From Cryptomeria japonica (lineage: Eukaryota; Streptophyta; Pinopsida; Cupressales; Cupressaceae), in contig NC_081414.1 of NCBI RefSeq assembly GCF_030272615.1, forward strand, positions 658,266,292-658,330,291: DNA of 64,000 nt, given 5' to 3'. A model generated the notes under the pieces. That model was not told the DNA's origin and searched no databases. It was given only the letters and a program-made list of their open reading frames with translations. Of the stretch, positions 34,444 through 45,410 are shown one piece after another (positions within the stretch are counted from its first letter, which is position 1; the number at the start of each line of letters is the position of its first letter). A program made the position numbers and the translations under genes.

Positions 34444-37400
34444 TCAACCTTGTAGTTGGGTAGTTATTATCTGAAAAAGATCACCCAAAATTAAGTTTAT
34501 ACTGTCCATAAAATTTTTGCTATCTTTTATTGTTGTTTCAATCCTCTTCACAGTACCGGTGAGATGTTGCAATTGTTATGTCAGTGTTTTACTTTACTGT
34601 GCTAATGCCTCTGAGATTTCCTTCCGCAGAGATGCTAGATAGTCCAATCTTGGACTCAGTTTCGATCTCAAGTGTTTTGCCTTATTTATTATTGTCTCTT
34701 TCTCTCTTTCCTATTTAAGTAATTATGCCTCAAAATTTGCTAACTTATCTTCAAAAATAGATAGTGAGTCCAGTGAGTTGACAAAATTGTCTGCAAGCTT
34801 ATTTATCTCTTCCTGTGTCTTGCTTATTTTCCTGTCAATATCTACAGTTAGGAAGTTTGTTTTGCATGTGTCTTTATACAGGTTTTTATACTCTTTTAAC
34901 AAACTACATAGTTCTAGTAGAAGTGTGTCAAAGTCTCTATTACACTTCTTTATTTCTTCTTCAAAGAATTTTTGTTTCTCCTTTTCTACCATGTCCTTTA
35001 CAGATTCTTCCTTTATTTTCTCACTATTTCCAGAAATGTATTTACATAATGTTTCCAACTGTCCTAAAGAATCTTTATTATCTATATTACAATCAGGAGC
35101 AATTATCTTCAAAATTGGTATTGAATCATCTATTGCTTTGTAAGCTTGTGAACTATAGTCAGTTATTTTCTTGATGGATTCAAGTAATACCTCAGTCACA
35201 TTTGTTGACTTTGATGATGACCCAACAAACTGAGTACCGGTGGAAGTGACCATGCTTGTATTGACCTCTGGCAGGTCAGTTTGTGTCTGCATTTCCTTTA
35301 GCACTGGTTTTCCTGCTTCATTGCTTACCGGTGGCATATGTTCTGGGGCCTTTAGCTCTATCGGTTTCTCTATTTGTGCCTTAGATTCCATCTTTCCCTA
35401 TATCCTCTGTCAGTTGCTTTGTATCTTCTGTTACCGGAGGCTCTTTAGCCATATCTGATTTTTCACTTGTATCTTTATCAACTGTTATGTTGATATTTTG
35501 GGTATCAACATTTACAGTGTATAGGACTTTAGGATTTGGATTGTTATCCTCTACATCCATGCTTTCAGCTGTCGGTTGGTTTTCAGGGGTTGTAATTTTT
35601 ATAGGTGGAGGTATGTTATCTTTAACCTTTATGCTTGGAGATCCACCAATTTTACCTTTCCCTTTGTCCTTATCTTTCTGATATACCTTAATAGGCTTGG
35701 GATTCTTGTATTCTTCTTGTTTCTCTTTTTCAACCAAAAATATGTCCCAACCATCTTCTGTTTCCTCTGAAACTTCTGTAACTCTACCTGCCATTAGTGA
35801 AATATGCCGGTGTGTAGTGGAAAAAACTGTTTGGTTAGCCTGAGCTATTAGATCATCAATTTCCTTTGGGGAGTTTACCGGATATACAGCAAGTAGTTTT
35901 TCTATTTTTATTTTCTTGTCTAATTCAATTACTCCTTGCCTTCTAGCCTCAAGTCTTTTGTATAAATCATCAGGAATTTCATTTATAACTTCCATCAAAA
36001 ACTTTTTGAACATGTCCATATGTAATATTACACTTTCCTCAACTTGCCCTTTTTCATCAGCCGATAGGGTGTCATAAATTTTCCTTATGTTTTTCAGTTT
36101 TCCTTCCTCTGTGATCTCATTTAACAAAATGTCTAGAGGTGCCAAGTCAGTTTTTGTCTTTTTCTTTTTCTTAGGAGTCAGCTTCTTTTTAGGTGTGACC
36201 TTTATAACCGAAGATCTCACAGCTTGTTTCTTCTGCCTTGTCCTTCTAGGTGAACGAGTGGTTGGTGGTGAGGGATCTCTTTTCCTAACAACTCTTTTAA
36301 AGGTTTCTAGCATGTCTCCTTCTGAAGAAGTACCTACCAGTGATAGATGAGCTTCAGGTTGTGGGGCTGCCAACTCATCTTCAGTTATGCCAGTTTTCTT
36401 TAATACATCTTCCTTAATGGTTTTTGCTTGTCTAGATCCTTTTCTCACAAATGCCTCTACCTTCTTCACTCTTTTCTTGGACTGTATTTGTTTTTCTATT
36501 GTTTCAGCACTACCAAATACTTCCTCCTTAGGTTCATTGGGGGCTTCCAGAAGTGCTTTGACATAAGTTTCAACGATGTGGTCATCGGTCTCATAGCCCA
36601 TTTTTGTTACCCAGATTGTCCTTGGGATGACTGCTTCCATCCATATTTCATCCTTTTTAATAACAAAGCATATATCATCTTTGTATTTATCTACAATTTT
36701 CTTAGATAACCTTGTCCTTTTCTTCATTTTTGTCTTTAGTGCTTGGAAAAAGTCATGAATGTTGTTTTCTTTGTTCTCTCCCATGGTATTGAATAGTTCT
36801 GTCAGTTGCTTTCCTACCGGTATGTCATATCCTAGTTCTTTATATCCTATATCGGGAACCTATTTTGTTATATGAAGCATTAGACATACTAATAGATTTC
36901 CAAATCTGAAAGTTCCTTTCTTATCCTTCTTTATCTTTCCAAGGTTGTCTATCAGTTCATCCTTTAACCATTCACAGATGTCAATTTTTGCATTGTCTGT
37001 TATCATATCATAAGCACTCTTAATGCATAAACTTGAAACTAAGTTAAGTCTATTGGCATGAGTGGCTTTGTAACCTAATATCATACTTAAGAATCTCACA
37101 TTTGTATCCTTTACATCATTAACCCTTAGAGATCTTTTATCAAATGTTGCACCTGTTAGGTCTATGACTAAATCATTTGAAACTTTCTTGTTCTTGTCTA
37201 GTCTTTTACCGGTGGTCGGTAACCCTGTGATAGCATTTATTGCTTGCTTGGTGATCTTATGAATTGCATCTAACCAGAAAAATTCTCCATGAACTCTACT
37301 TAACACTATCCTAATCACATCCTTAGGAAATTCAAGAATGCTAAGGATTTCTGTGAATCCTAGGGTTTCAATGATTTTGTGTTCAACTTTAACATTGTCG

Positions 37401-37648
37401 GTATCATCACATATCTCGGTTTTGTACATGGTTTTGATTTCCTCGTCTCCTAACTCTTCAATATTGCAGTGAATATACATTCTAGGGTCTTCAACATATA
37501 CAACACGTTTAGGGATTTGAGAAAATGCACCTAAGGTATCATCCTTCTTTGCTATTTCAGGGACCAACTGAAATACGGGCCTAGGTCTTTTAATTACTTC
37601 CACAACAGTAGGGTTCGCTATGTATTCAATTGCAGAGGTGGATGCCAT
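34444..37648 (-). pseudogene. ORF2 protein of N2, unknown function (~1,070 codons)
   Basis: Starts MASTSAIEYIANPT (37648). It is open to a single stop at 36860, resumes in the same frame to 35381, then needs one frameshift into 35391-34723 and one stop to finish at 34444. N-terminal ~330 residues: helical, with IVLSRVHGEFFW and KYKDDICFVIKKDE, both matched in N3. Middle: basic and low-complexity (TPKKKLTPKKKKKTK), possibly nucleic-acid binding or nuclear targeting. Then Pro/Lys/Asp-rich linkers and a C-terminal coiled coil matched in N1. No catalytic motif of protease, RT, RNase H, integrase, helicase or nuclease is visible, nor a membrane segment. Similar ORF length in N3 argues it is a real, once-selected protein. 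Confidence 0.8.
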
Positions 37649-37950
37649 GATAAAATACCTTTTTCTATCTTGGATGGATGATTGCTTGGACTATGCTTGC
37701 TTCTTGCTCAAAATGCCTTAGCTCGGAAATTTTCGCACTCTCTAAAGGTTTGAAATCACGGTGAAATGAAATGGAGCCAAAACCTTATTTTATAAAGTCT
37801 TTTTTGCTATCTACCACATTAATTGCATGTCGGTTAAGTATTCACTTAACTTTGTTTGCTGGTAATAAGTGATTTTCAACTTCTTATCTCTAACCAAGGG
37901 AATAATAGCACATGTGTCATTAGATTGCCAAACCCTCAAGGAAATTTTCT
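37649..37950. other. Spacer between ORF1 and ORF2 of N2
   Basis: About 300 bp without an open frame. In element sense it follows ORF1 and precedes the ORF2 start; how ORF2 is translated (separate RNA, splicing or reinitiation) cannot be told. Confidence 0.4.
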
Positions 37951-39107
37951 TCAATTAGATGAAGAACTTCCTACCGATGGAGCACTGCTTTGTCCTGCCG
38001 GTGAAGCATCACTTTGTCCTGTCGGTGAAGCATTTGTTGGTTCTACTAGTGGAGGAGTATTCCCAATATTTAGATTAGCTTTTCTAATCCATTGCTTTGA
38101 GAATTCTTGCTTAACCTCTTCAACTTTTTCTTTACCTTTCAAGTTGGCACTTTTGTTGTCTACCGGTGTACCTTTACTTCTACAAAATTTAGCAATATGC
38201 CCAATCTTGTTACATGCATAACAAGTTACATTATTTTTCTGAATAGCTTTCCCATAACCTATGTCAGTTTGTGTTCTGCATTGATTAGATAGATGTCCAA
38301 ATCTTCCACAAACATAACATCTCACATTCATTCTGCAGTTTTCAGAGTTATGACCAACTTTGTTGCATTTGGAACATTGACCGGTGGGTGGATTGATATT
38401 CTGATAATTCCTAAATCTACATTCATTTGCCCTATGACCATATTTATTACAGTTAAAGCATTTTCCATTGAATTTATAAGTATTAGGTGGTCTTACCGGT
38501 TTGCTGTGATCCTGAGTATTTGCAGTACTGGAGCTTTCTCTAGCTTCAAAGCCAATTCCAGAAGTGTCACCTGTGGGTTTTTGATTCTTCAATAAGGTAC
38601 CATGTTCTTCTGAGCCTTTCTTGAATTTTTCTTTATGTTGATTTGCAGTTTCCAATTCCCTTTCCAAGATTTCTTTTTGTCTCATTAGTTCATTTGAGTC
38701 ATTTTGAGTATGCATCAGATCTGTCTTCAACATGTCATTTTCATAGCTAAGTCTTGTGTTCTCATTTGCTACATCACTTAGTCTTTTGGTCAATTCTTCT
38801 TCATTCTTCTTTATGTCCTCAATCTCTTTGCAAAATCTCATAGTCATATCCTGCATTTCATTTTTTTTGTCATGATCTCTTGTTTCAACTTGCTTATCAT
38901 ATCATTAAGTGATTCCTTATCATCATTCTCATTTTGCAATTTTTCACAAAGTTCTCTTCTCTTATTTCTTGTAACAGTAAGATTTTCTTGAAGTGCCTAA
39001 ATGATATCCTAAGCTGCTCTTAAATCATCTTCTAATTTGATATTTTTCAACTTCTCTACATCATGGTCAGTAAGAGCTCCTTCAAGTTGCTTCATCAAAT
39101 TTTCCAT
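37951..39107 (-). pseudogene. ORF1: gag-like protein with four zinc knuckles, N2
   Basis: Begins MENLMKQLEGALTDHD (39107), 72 bp inside the 5' LTR. Two stops near 38990-39009 and one frame slip in an A-run at ~38861-38868 separate the start from the long frame 38856-37951 (301 codons). The first ~180 residues are a long coiled coil (NENTRLSYENDMLKTDL). Then come four complete CCHC knuckles: CFNCNKYGHRANEC, CSKCNKVGHNSENC, CYVCGRFGHLSNQC, CYACNKIGHIAKFC. The tail is Ser/Pro/Gly-rich. Autonomous copia Gag has one knuckle, as in E. Coiled coil plus knuckles suggests an RNA-binding, self-associating gag substitute; it lacks the copia gag helical domain. Confidence 0.85.
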
Positions 39108-39163
39108 CTTTACTGGTGTAAAGATCTTCCTCAAGCTGTTAGGCTTCTGAAAATAGAGGACCA

Positions 39164-39178
39164 AGATCTGATACCAAT
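39164..39178 (-). other. Primer-binding site of N2
   Basis: Element sense ATTGGTATCAGATCT, one change from the initiator-tRNA-Met complement. The leader shares CTTGAGGAAGATC (39123-39135) with E and N1. Confidence 0.9.
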
Positions 39179-39987
39179 TGTTAGGGTTCCCACAAATACT
39201 GAGAGGGGGGGGTGAATCAGTATCTAACCGGTGAATAGTATTTCTTAAATTAAAACATGCAAAACACAAAATAGCAGTATACCGGTATGCAAGAATTAAT
39301 GTAATAAACAGAATCAGAAACATCCACATGAAAAGAACACCATAACACAAGATGTTTAACGAGGAAACCCGGTGTGGGAAAAACCTCAGTGGGATTTGTG
39401 ACCCACAATATTCACTTACTGGCCAATAAGAGAATATTACTTACAATAGGGGCCTGCACATGCAGGAAGACCAACTGCCTAGAGCTCACTACTCAATGAG
39501 GAGTCACACTGACTTACAATGAGGATTATACTAATCCAAAGACTTGTATTTCTTTACAATAGCATCTCCAATGCCAGATTCAGTACCAGTTCTAACTCTG
39601 TTCTTTACATACACCCTTGACCTATAATTTGCACATTAGGTCTGCCTAATAATTTTCTTTATGCTCACTTTCTTCCTTTTTCAAATGTCTACAATGATCT
39701 CTTTTATATACAAGAGTCATTTTACAATTTTCCAAATTAGCTTACAATAATAATCAAAATATTACATATCAAAAATCCTATCGGCCTCTATGCCGGTATA
39801 CATCTTTTCTTCTGTGTCGATGTCGGTGCCGGTGTAGAGTGATCTTGTTGATGTCGGTGCACTGTCTTGCTTGTGTAATGTTTTGTCGGTATGATGTCTT
39901 GTCAATGCCATAGGATTGCAAGGTTGCCATCAATGACAAAACCTTCAATCACACAAAATGTCTCATTGGAGTGTCTATATGCCAACA
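39179..39987 (-). repeat. 5' LTR of N2
   Basis: 809 bp, partner of 33420-34227. Hairpin arms ATACTGA (39196-39202) and TCAGTAT (39217-39223), loop with an eight-base G-run on the plus strand. Confidence 0.95.
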
Positions 39988-40690
39988 ACATCTACATCTG
40001 CAACCGATAAGCAAGATTAGAAAGCTTTATATGTAAAGAATTTGGAAGATATGAAGAGAGAAGATGATGAGTTTGAGAAAATTGAAGCACTATTTGCTAG
40101 AAGAGTGCCTAAAGGACCGGTAGGAAGTAAGTATGAAGGAAAAACACCTTTTAAATGTTTTGCATGTAATAAGATTGGTCATTTTGCTTCTAGATGTCCT
40201 GAAAGGAATTCAAGATTTGAAGAAAGAGTTAAAAGATCTTTTAAGCCTAACCTTGGATATCAGAACAAGTATAAGTACAGGAAAAATAGAGACAAATCAT
40301 GCTACATAGCGGATGAGGAAGGAATTACCGATTCTGATGACGAACTAGCTGAAGACTCTGCTAGTGGTTTTGGCAATGGGAAGGAATGGGTGTTCCTAGC
40401 TATCAAGGAAGATGATCTGACAATGTACCTGAAGAGAAGGCACTTGCTACTAAAATTGAAGATGAATGGGTAATTGACAGTGGTTGTTCACATCATATGA
40501 ATGGAGATAAAGGGAATTTTCTATCTTTGCAAGAATTTGATGGCGTTCTAGTTAGATTTGGAGATGATAATAATAGATTTGGATTGGAAATTGCAACCAG
40601 TACACAAACTAAAGGTAATATATTTCATTTGAACTCTGATGAGAAGACATGTTAGATTACACAGATTGATGAGAGTTGGCTATGGCATAA
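39988..40690 (+). pseudogene. gag: Gag C-terminus and protease of copia E
   Basis: Gag resumes right of N2 (TSATDKQ, one stop, then LYVKNLEDMKREDDEF). It contains one intact CCHC knuckle CFACNKIGHFASRC at ~40156-40197 and an acidic tail. In another frame the protease motif DSGCSHHM (WVIDSGCSHHMNGDKGNF) is at ~40470-40515. The protease frame ends at a stop near 40655, before the pre-integrase domain. Confidence 0.88.
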
Positions 40691-41600
40691 AAGGTTGTGT
40701 CATATGAATTTTGATTGTATTGTGAAGATCAGTTCAACTAAGGCAGTTAGAGATATACCTAAGATTATGAAGCCCTATAATTTGGTATGTAAAGAATGTC
40801 AAATGGGTAAACGGGTCAAAACCTCTCTAAGGATTATACAAGATAAATCTAATGATGTTCTTGATCTTAATTTTTATTGATTTGTGTGGCTCTGCTAGAG
40901 TTAAAAGTTTTCAAGATGATAGATATTTCATGCTAATCGTTGATGATTATTCTAGAATGATGTGGGTTACTTTTCTAAAGGGAAAATCTGAGGCATTTGA
41001 AAAGTTTAAAATCTTTAAGATTAAAGTGGAAACTGAGATAGGATTGAAGATTAAATGTTTGAGGTCAAATCATGGTGGAGAATTCACATCCAATGAGTTT
41101 AATAGCTTTTGTGAGAAGCATGGTATAAGAAGACAATTTTCTACTCCTCGGACACCTCAACAGAATGGAGTTATGGAAAGGAAGAACATAACTATCTTGG
41201 ATTTTGCTAGAACAATGATGATGGAAGCTAGTCTACCTCATATCTATTGGAGAGAAGCAGCGAGCACAATGGTTTATACATTCAACAAAGTACATATCAA
41301 AGGATAAACCAGTAAGACGCCTTATGAATTATGGTTTGGCAATACACCTACAGTTAAGTATTGCTGAATCTTTGGTAGTAAATTTTATATCAAGAGAGAT
41401 GATATCATTGGAAAATTTGATCCTATATGTGATGAAGGCATATTTATTGGTTATCCTAATGAAAGCAAGGCATATAGATGTTATAACAAGAGATTGCAGA
41501 GAATTGTGGAGAGTGCTAATGTCAAAGTAGATGAGCTAAACAGAATTCAATTTAGAGTTTATGAGAAGGAAACAACAGTGAAAATGATTATATCTTAACC
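40675..41600 (+). pseudogene. pol: Integrase of copia E
   Basis: The pre-integrase zinc domain (LWHKRLCHMNFD...CKECQMGK) is at 40678-40815. A frame change leads to the core: LIVDDYSRMMW (first Asp), LRSNHGGEFTS where the second catalytic Asp (usual RSDNGGEF) reads Asn, and PQQNGVMERKN with the Glu intact. The frame is open 40852-41307, then broken, with remnants (TPYELWFGN-like) to ~41600. The lost Asp alone would disable integration. Confidence 0.9.
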
Positions 41601-41859
41601 GGTAGCAGCTTTACCAAAATGGAGTGTTGAACCAGTTACTCCGGCAATATCAAAAAATTCTACAATGGTTGAAGAACATGGAAGAGGAACAAAGAGTTAG
41701 AGGACTCCTAGGTATGTGAGATTAAATCATTCAGAAGATCAGATCATTGGGGATAAGAGAAATGGAGTAATGACAAGAAGAAGACTGGCAACTAATGAGG
41801 TATGTTTAATTTCACAAGTTGAATCAGTATCAGTAATTGAGGCATGTAAAGATGAATAT

Positions 41860-42690
41860 TGGTTGAAAGTTATGGAAGAAGAATTAGATTAGATTGAGAA
41901 AAATAACACATGAACTTTGGTTCCCTAGCCTAAAAATAAGAATGTTATTGGAACTAAATGGGTTTCTAGGAATAAATTGAATGAGAATGGTCAAGCTATA
42001 AGGATAAGGCTAGATTGGTTTGCAAAGGATATTCTCAAAAGGAAGGAATTGATTATGGAGAGACTTTCGCACCTGTAGCTAGGATTGAAGCTGTAAGAAT
42101 ATTTCTTGCCTATGTTGCTTATAAAAACTATAAGGTTTATCAGATGGGTATTAAGTGTGCATTTTTTAATGGGAATCTTAATGAGGAAGTTTATATTGAG
42201 CAACTTGAAGGTTTTTCACTATCAAATGATACAGACATGGTTTGCAGCTTAAGGAAATATTTATATGGATTGAAACAAGCACCTAGAGATTGGTATGCAA
42301 GGTTGGATAAATATCTTTTGAAGCTTGGTTTTACTAAGGGTAATGCTCACAATAATTTATATTATAAGATCAGTGATGATAATATACTAATTATTGAAGT
42401 ATTTGTTGATGACATTATTTTTGAAGGTGAAGATAAGTTTGCATAGAATTTTCTAAGAATATGGAGAATGAATTTGAGATGTCTATGATTAGTGAGATAA
42501 AAAAATTCTTAGGTTTGCAGATTACTCAGACTGACAATGGTGTTTGTATCTGTCAAACTAAGTATGCTAAGGAATTGTTGAAGAAATTTGGTCTTGGAGA
42601 TTCTAAACTGGTAAATTCTCCTATGGTTACAAGTGAGAAATTGACAAAAAAAGATGTTTTTGCATTGGTAAATCCTACAAGATAAAAATC
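41860..42690 (+). pseudogene. pol: Reverse transcriptase of copia E
   Basis: Starts around 41870 (EEELDxIEKNNTxTLVPxPKN) and continues through [14 protein letters not shown] with frame changes. 42015-42446 reads [33 protein letters not shown] has Gly where the first catalytic Asp (usual QMDVKSAFLNG) belongs. [20 protein letters not shown] is intact and the metal site reads FVDDIIF. 42461-42685 holds the thumb (FLGLQITQTDNGVCICQTKY). Confidence 0.9.
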
Positions 42691-43354
42691 TATGATTGGA
42701 GGTCTTCTTTATTTGACTTAGACTAGGCCTGACATAATGAATGTTGTTTGTATTGTTTCAAGATTTCAAAGTGATCCTAGAGAGAATCATGAGAGTACGG
42801 TGAGAAGAATATTTAGATACTTGCAAGGTACATCAGATTATGGTTTGTGGTACCCTAAGGGTGATAATTTTACTTTATATGCATATACAAATGTTGATTG
42901 GGTTGGAGATGTTGATGATCAGAAAAGTACTTCTGGTGGAGCTTTATTTCTTGGAAAGAAGTTGGTTTTGTGGATCAGCAAGAAACAATCATGTACTTCT
43001 TTATCTACTATTGAAGCTAAGTATGTTGTTGTTGCTACTAACTATACATAGGTTTTATGGATAAAGAAAATATTGAAGGATATAAAAGTTGATTGTAATG
43101 GACCGCTAGTTATTCACTATGATAACTCTATTGTTATTGATATATCAAAGAATCTAGTATTTCATTCTAAGACAAAGCACATATCTATCAAGTATAACTT
43201 TTTAAAGGAAAAGGTGGAATAAAATGAAGCTAGACTGTTTTATGTGAACACTAAAGAACAGATTGTAGATATTTTCACTAAACCTTTGCCCAAGGAATCA
43301 TTTGAGTACCTGAGAGACATATTGGGAGTTTTTGCCCCTCCGATGGAGACTTAA
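42691..43354 (+). pseudogene. pol: RNase H of copia E
   Basis: Copia RNase H: AYTNVDWVGDVDDQKSTSGG (first Asp), LSTIEAKYVVVATNYT (Glu block), IHYDNSIVIDISKN (second Asp) and the C-terminus IVDIFTKPLPKESF ending at a stop at 43352-43354. Stops at ~43052 and 43222 break the frame. Confidence 0.9.
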
Positions 43355-43770
43355 TTGATGCAGTTTGGCATTAGTCCGGTATGCATTATCAAAGATACTA
43401 TTGATTTCGGCACTGATGTGGGGATGCTACTGCTCAGGGGGAGTAGTCAGCTTTGTGATTCAGTGGTTTATGTTTTTGCTTTTATATTTTTGTCAGATTT
43501 CTGGCATTGATGTCAAAGGGGGAGAGATATTGATGTGAAAAAGTAAAAGAAAGAGAAAAAGAAAAAGTAAAGGGGAGAGATATGTATAATTTAGATCGTC
43601 ACAGAGATATCATTCACTAGGGGAGTTTGGTCTTTGTTTCATAATTTCATTGCTATATCTTTGAGTAGGAGCTTGTTGGTTGTCTTCCATTGGGAGAGAC
43701 TTGTTTGGAATTTCTTGGTACTTAGATGTTTTTCACATCTAGTGTTTCCATCAATGCCAAAGGGGGAGAT
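43355..43770 (+). other. 3' untranslated region and two polypurine tracts of copia E
   Basis: No gene. Upstream tract at 43505-43524 (CATTGATGTCAAAGGGGGAG) and terminal tract at 43756-43770 (GCCAAAGGGGGAGAT) abutting the 3' LTR; the first is identical to N1's over 20 bases and the second to N1, N2 and N3 over 15. A purine-rich stretch with AAAG/GAAAAAG words lies at 43535-43580. Plus-strand DNA synthesis would start at the terminal tract. Confidence 0.85.
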
Positions 43771-44994
43771 TGTTCGCCATTTGGAGGAATTGATTTTGTG
43801 TTGCATTGATGCCAACACTAGTTGTTTTGGATGCTTTACCGACACCCTTCTAGTCCTAGTAGGTTGAGTGGTTCTGGTTTATTTGGATCCGACATGATCT
43901 AGTAGGCTCCAGTATGATTTGGTTATTGAATTGGCTTGTTCATGATACTCATGCTCATATTTAGTGATACTCATGCTCATATTTAGTTAGTTGTTTTTGG
44001 TCTAGTGATCGAATGCTATCCTATTTGCTTAGAAGCTTGGCTTTTGGTTTCAACGAGGTTTCACCAGCAAAGCTTTTGTTGAAGATCTTTGATGAATTGC
44101 ATAAATGGTGTTGGTGAAGCTTCTGGTAGATTTTTTGGATGCTGATGGGGATCATGTTTGAGACTTGGTGGATGGAGATCATTGCTTTAGCGTGTGGACC
44201 TATACTAGTGGGTCCTAGTTGATCTAGGTTATGGACCGACTTTAATGTAACATGTGGATTGGACCTCTCGATGTGTTTCTAGGATGTCTTATGTGTTGGA
44301 TATTATTTGTTTAGTCTAAGGCCGACATGGTTTGTAATTATGTAATTAGTTTATTGTCTGGTGGCTAACCTAATTTTTTATGGTCGAGGGTTTGTATATA
44401 TAGATGTGGTATCTCATTGTAGATCATCATGTTAAGGGATATGTATATGTAATGTACGAATAATGTAATATCATTCAGGTAGAGGATTTGGTCGATCATT
44501 GGAGATCGAATTGGGTTTATGTAAGAGGATTTAGTCCTCTGGTATTGAGCTTAACCGAAACTGTACTTAGGCATAGGAGATGCTATCTTTTTGCAATTCA
44601 ACACTTCTCAGGATTATAGTATGGATTTCTATGTAGTCAATGAGACTCCTTTTGTGATGAGTAGTGCACTCTAGGTTGTTGGCCTTCCTGCAAGTGTGGG
44701 CCCCTCAATTTTAATTCACATACTTACTGCAAAAGTATTATCTGACTGTGGGTAGGCTTCTCACCATGGTTTTTCCCTTTACCAGGTTTTCCACGTATAA
44801 ATCTTGGTGTCATGTGGATGGTATTTATTATGTGATTATTGTTTATTCTTAATTGGTTTAATTGATATTCTTGTATTAATGTTTTGGGTTTCTATATTAA
44901 ATTTTTAATTGCTAATGGTTATGGTAATATGTGACAATTGATTCGCCCACCCCCCCCCTCTTAGTTGTCTTTCGATTATTTGAACTATCTAACA
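43771..44994 (+). repeat. 3' LTR of copia E
   Basis: 1,224 bp, from TGTTCGCC to CTAACA; partner of 31469-32675. It has a short local duplication of GATACTCATGCTCATATTTAG near 43945-43990 that the 5' copy lacks. Hairpin GACAATTGA (44933-44941) / TTAGTTGTC (44961-44969) pairs through two G-U wobbles. Confidence 0.93.
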
Positions 44995-45410
44995 AGAACT
45001 ACTTCGTTGAGATAGTTGTAAACCTCAAATCCGTTGCAATGGGAATACCAAGGCCTATCACTACCAAATGCACAATTTCATCTAGGGCATCGAGTAGGTG
45101 TTTTGGAAATACCTCTCTAGTGAGTAGAATTATCTTACTCGTATTTTATCCTAGATATAGTGTAGAGGCCACAAACCAGGAAGTAATGTCAATGTTAACT
45201 TTGTATATGTCCTCTCCATTAATGAAATCATCACCCAGAATCCACTTAATGGCTGCAATTCCTAAGGTGTTCTTTAATTTGGTCATCTGTATTAGCCTAT
45301 TATCTGTTATTTCTGATAGAAAGGCTAGTTGTAGCCTTGAACTCACAAGTCTAATGGGCGTTTCAAGAAGAATTTTTCCTAAGGGAAGAAAAATTAGCAG
45401 AAACTCTTAA
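44995..45410 (-). pseudogene. Antisense ORF downstream of element A pol, N-terminal part
   Basis: Minus-strand frame reading RLVSSRLQLAFLSEITDNRL, KWILGDDFINGEDIYKVNID and ITSWFVASTLYLG. After one stop it continues NTSKIILLTREVFPKHLLDA and IGLGIPIATDLRF up to the copia E insertion. It continues at 31468-31217. It lies antisense to A's pol, in the region where several Tat elements carry reverse-oriented ORFs. No domain I can name; start not defined (no clear Met after ~45400). Confidence 0.6.

Larger units (their letters stand above)
33420..39987 (-). mobile_element. Non-autonomous LTR element N2 (full length)
   Basis: 6,568-bp insertion in gag of copia E. Flanks GCATC (33415-33419) and ACATC (39988-39992) form a 4-of-5 target duplication; removing one copy rejoins the gag frame (HAS-TSATDKQ). 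LTRs are 33420-34227 (808 bp) and 39179-39987 (809 bp), nearly identical, so N2 is the youngest complete insertion here. Contents in element sense: primer site, a gag-like ORF with four zinc knuckles, a ~1,070-codon ORF of unknown function, double polypurine tract. There is no protease, RT, RNase H or integrase anywhere in it, so it must be moved by enzymes from another element. Confidence 0.95.
31469..44994 (+). mobile_element. Ty1/copia element E, carrying N2 inside gag
   Basis: 5' LTR 31469-32675, primer site, gag from 32734, then N2 (33420-39987), rest of gag, protease, integrase, RT, RNase H ending at 43354, double polypurine tract, 3' LTR 43771-44994. Without N2 it is about 6.96 kb. Order protease-integrase-RT-RNase H identifies copia. 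Flanks GGAAT (31464-31468) and AGAAC (44995-44999) agree at three of five positions and may be a worn target duplication; the antisense ORF of element A continues across it. Stops and frameshifts make it defective. Confidence 0.93.
24084..45410 (+). mobile_element. Ty3/gypsy Tat-like element A, twice interrupted
   Basis: Plus-strand gypsy element in three pieces: 24084-26236, 29471-31468 and 44995-45410 (or further). N1 separates the first two pieces and copia E the last two. The sequence continues in register across both insertions once the target duplications are removed. Contents: archaeal-type RNase H, RT, gypsy RNase H, integrase, and an antisense ORF downstream. Its left end abuts the LTR of element C at 24078, so gag and the 5' LTR are missing here. 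No LTR of A was identified; part of 45411-46535 may be its 3' end. Confidence 0.78.

Noticed and set aside
36087-36350. Plus-strand Phe/Ser/Val-rich frames across N2 (also 34778-35174, 35240-35458)
   Set aside because: Shadows of the Lys/Glu-rich ORF2 on the other strand.
43634-43867. Plus-strand frame across the 3' polypurine tract of E
   Set aside because: Crosses the untranslated region and LTR boundary; not conserved in the 5' LTR copy.
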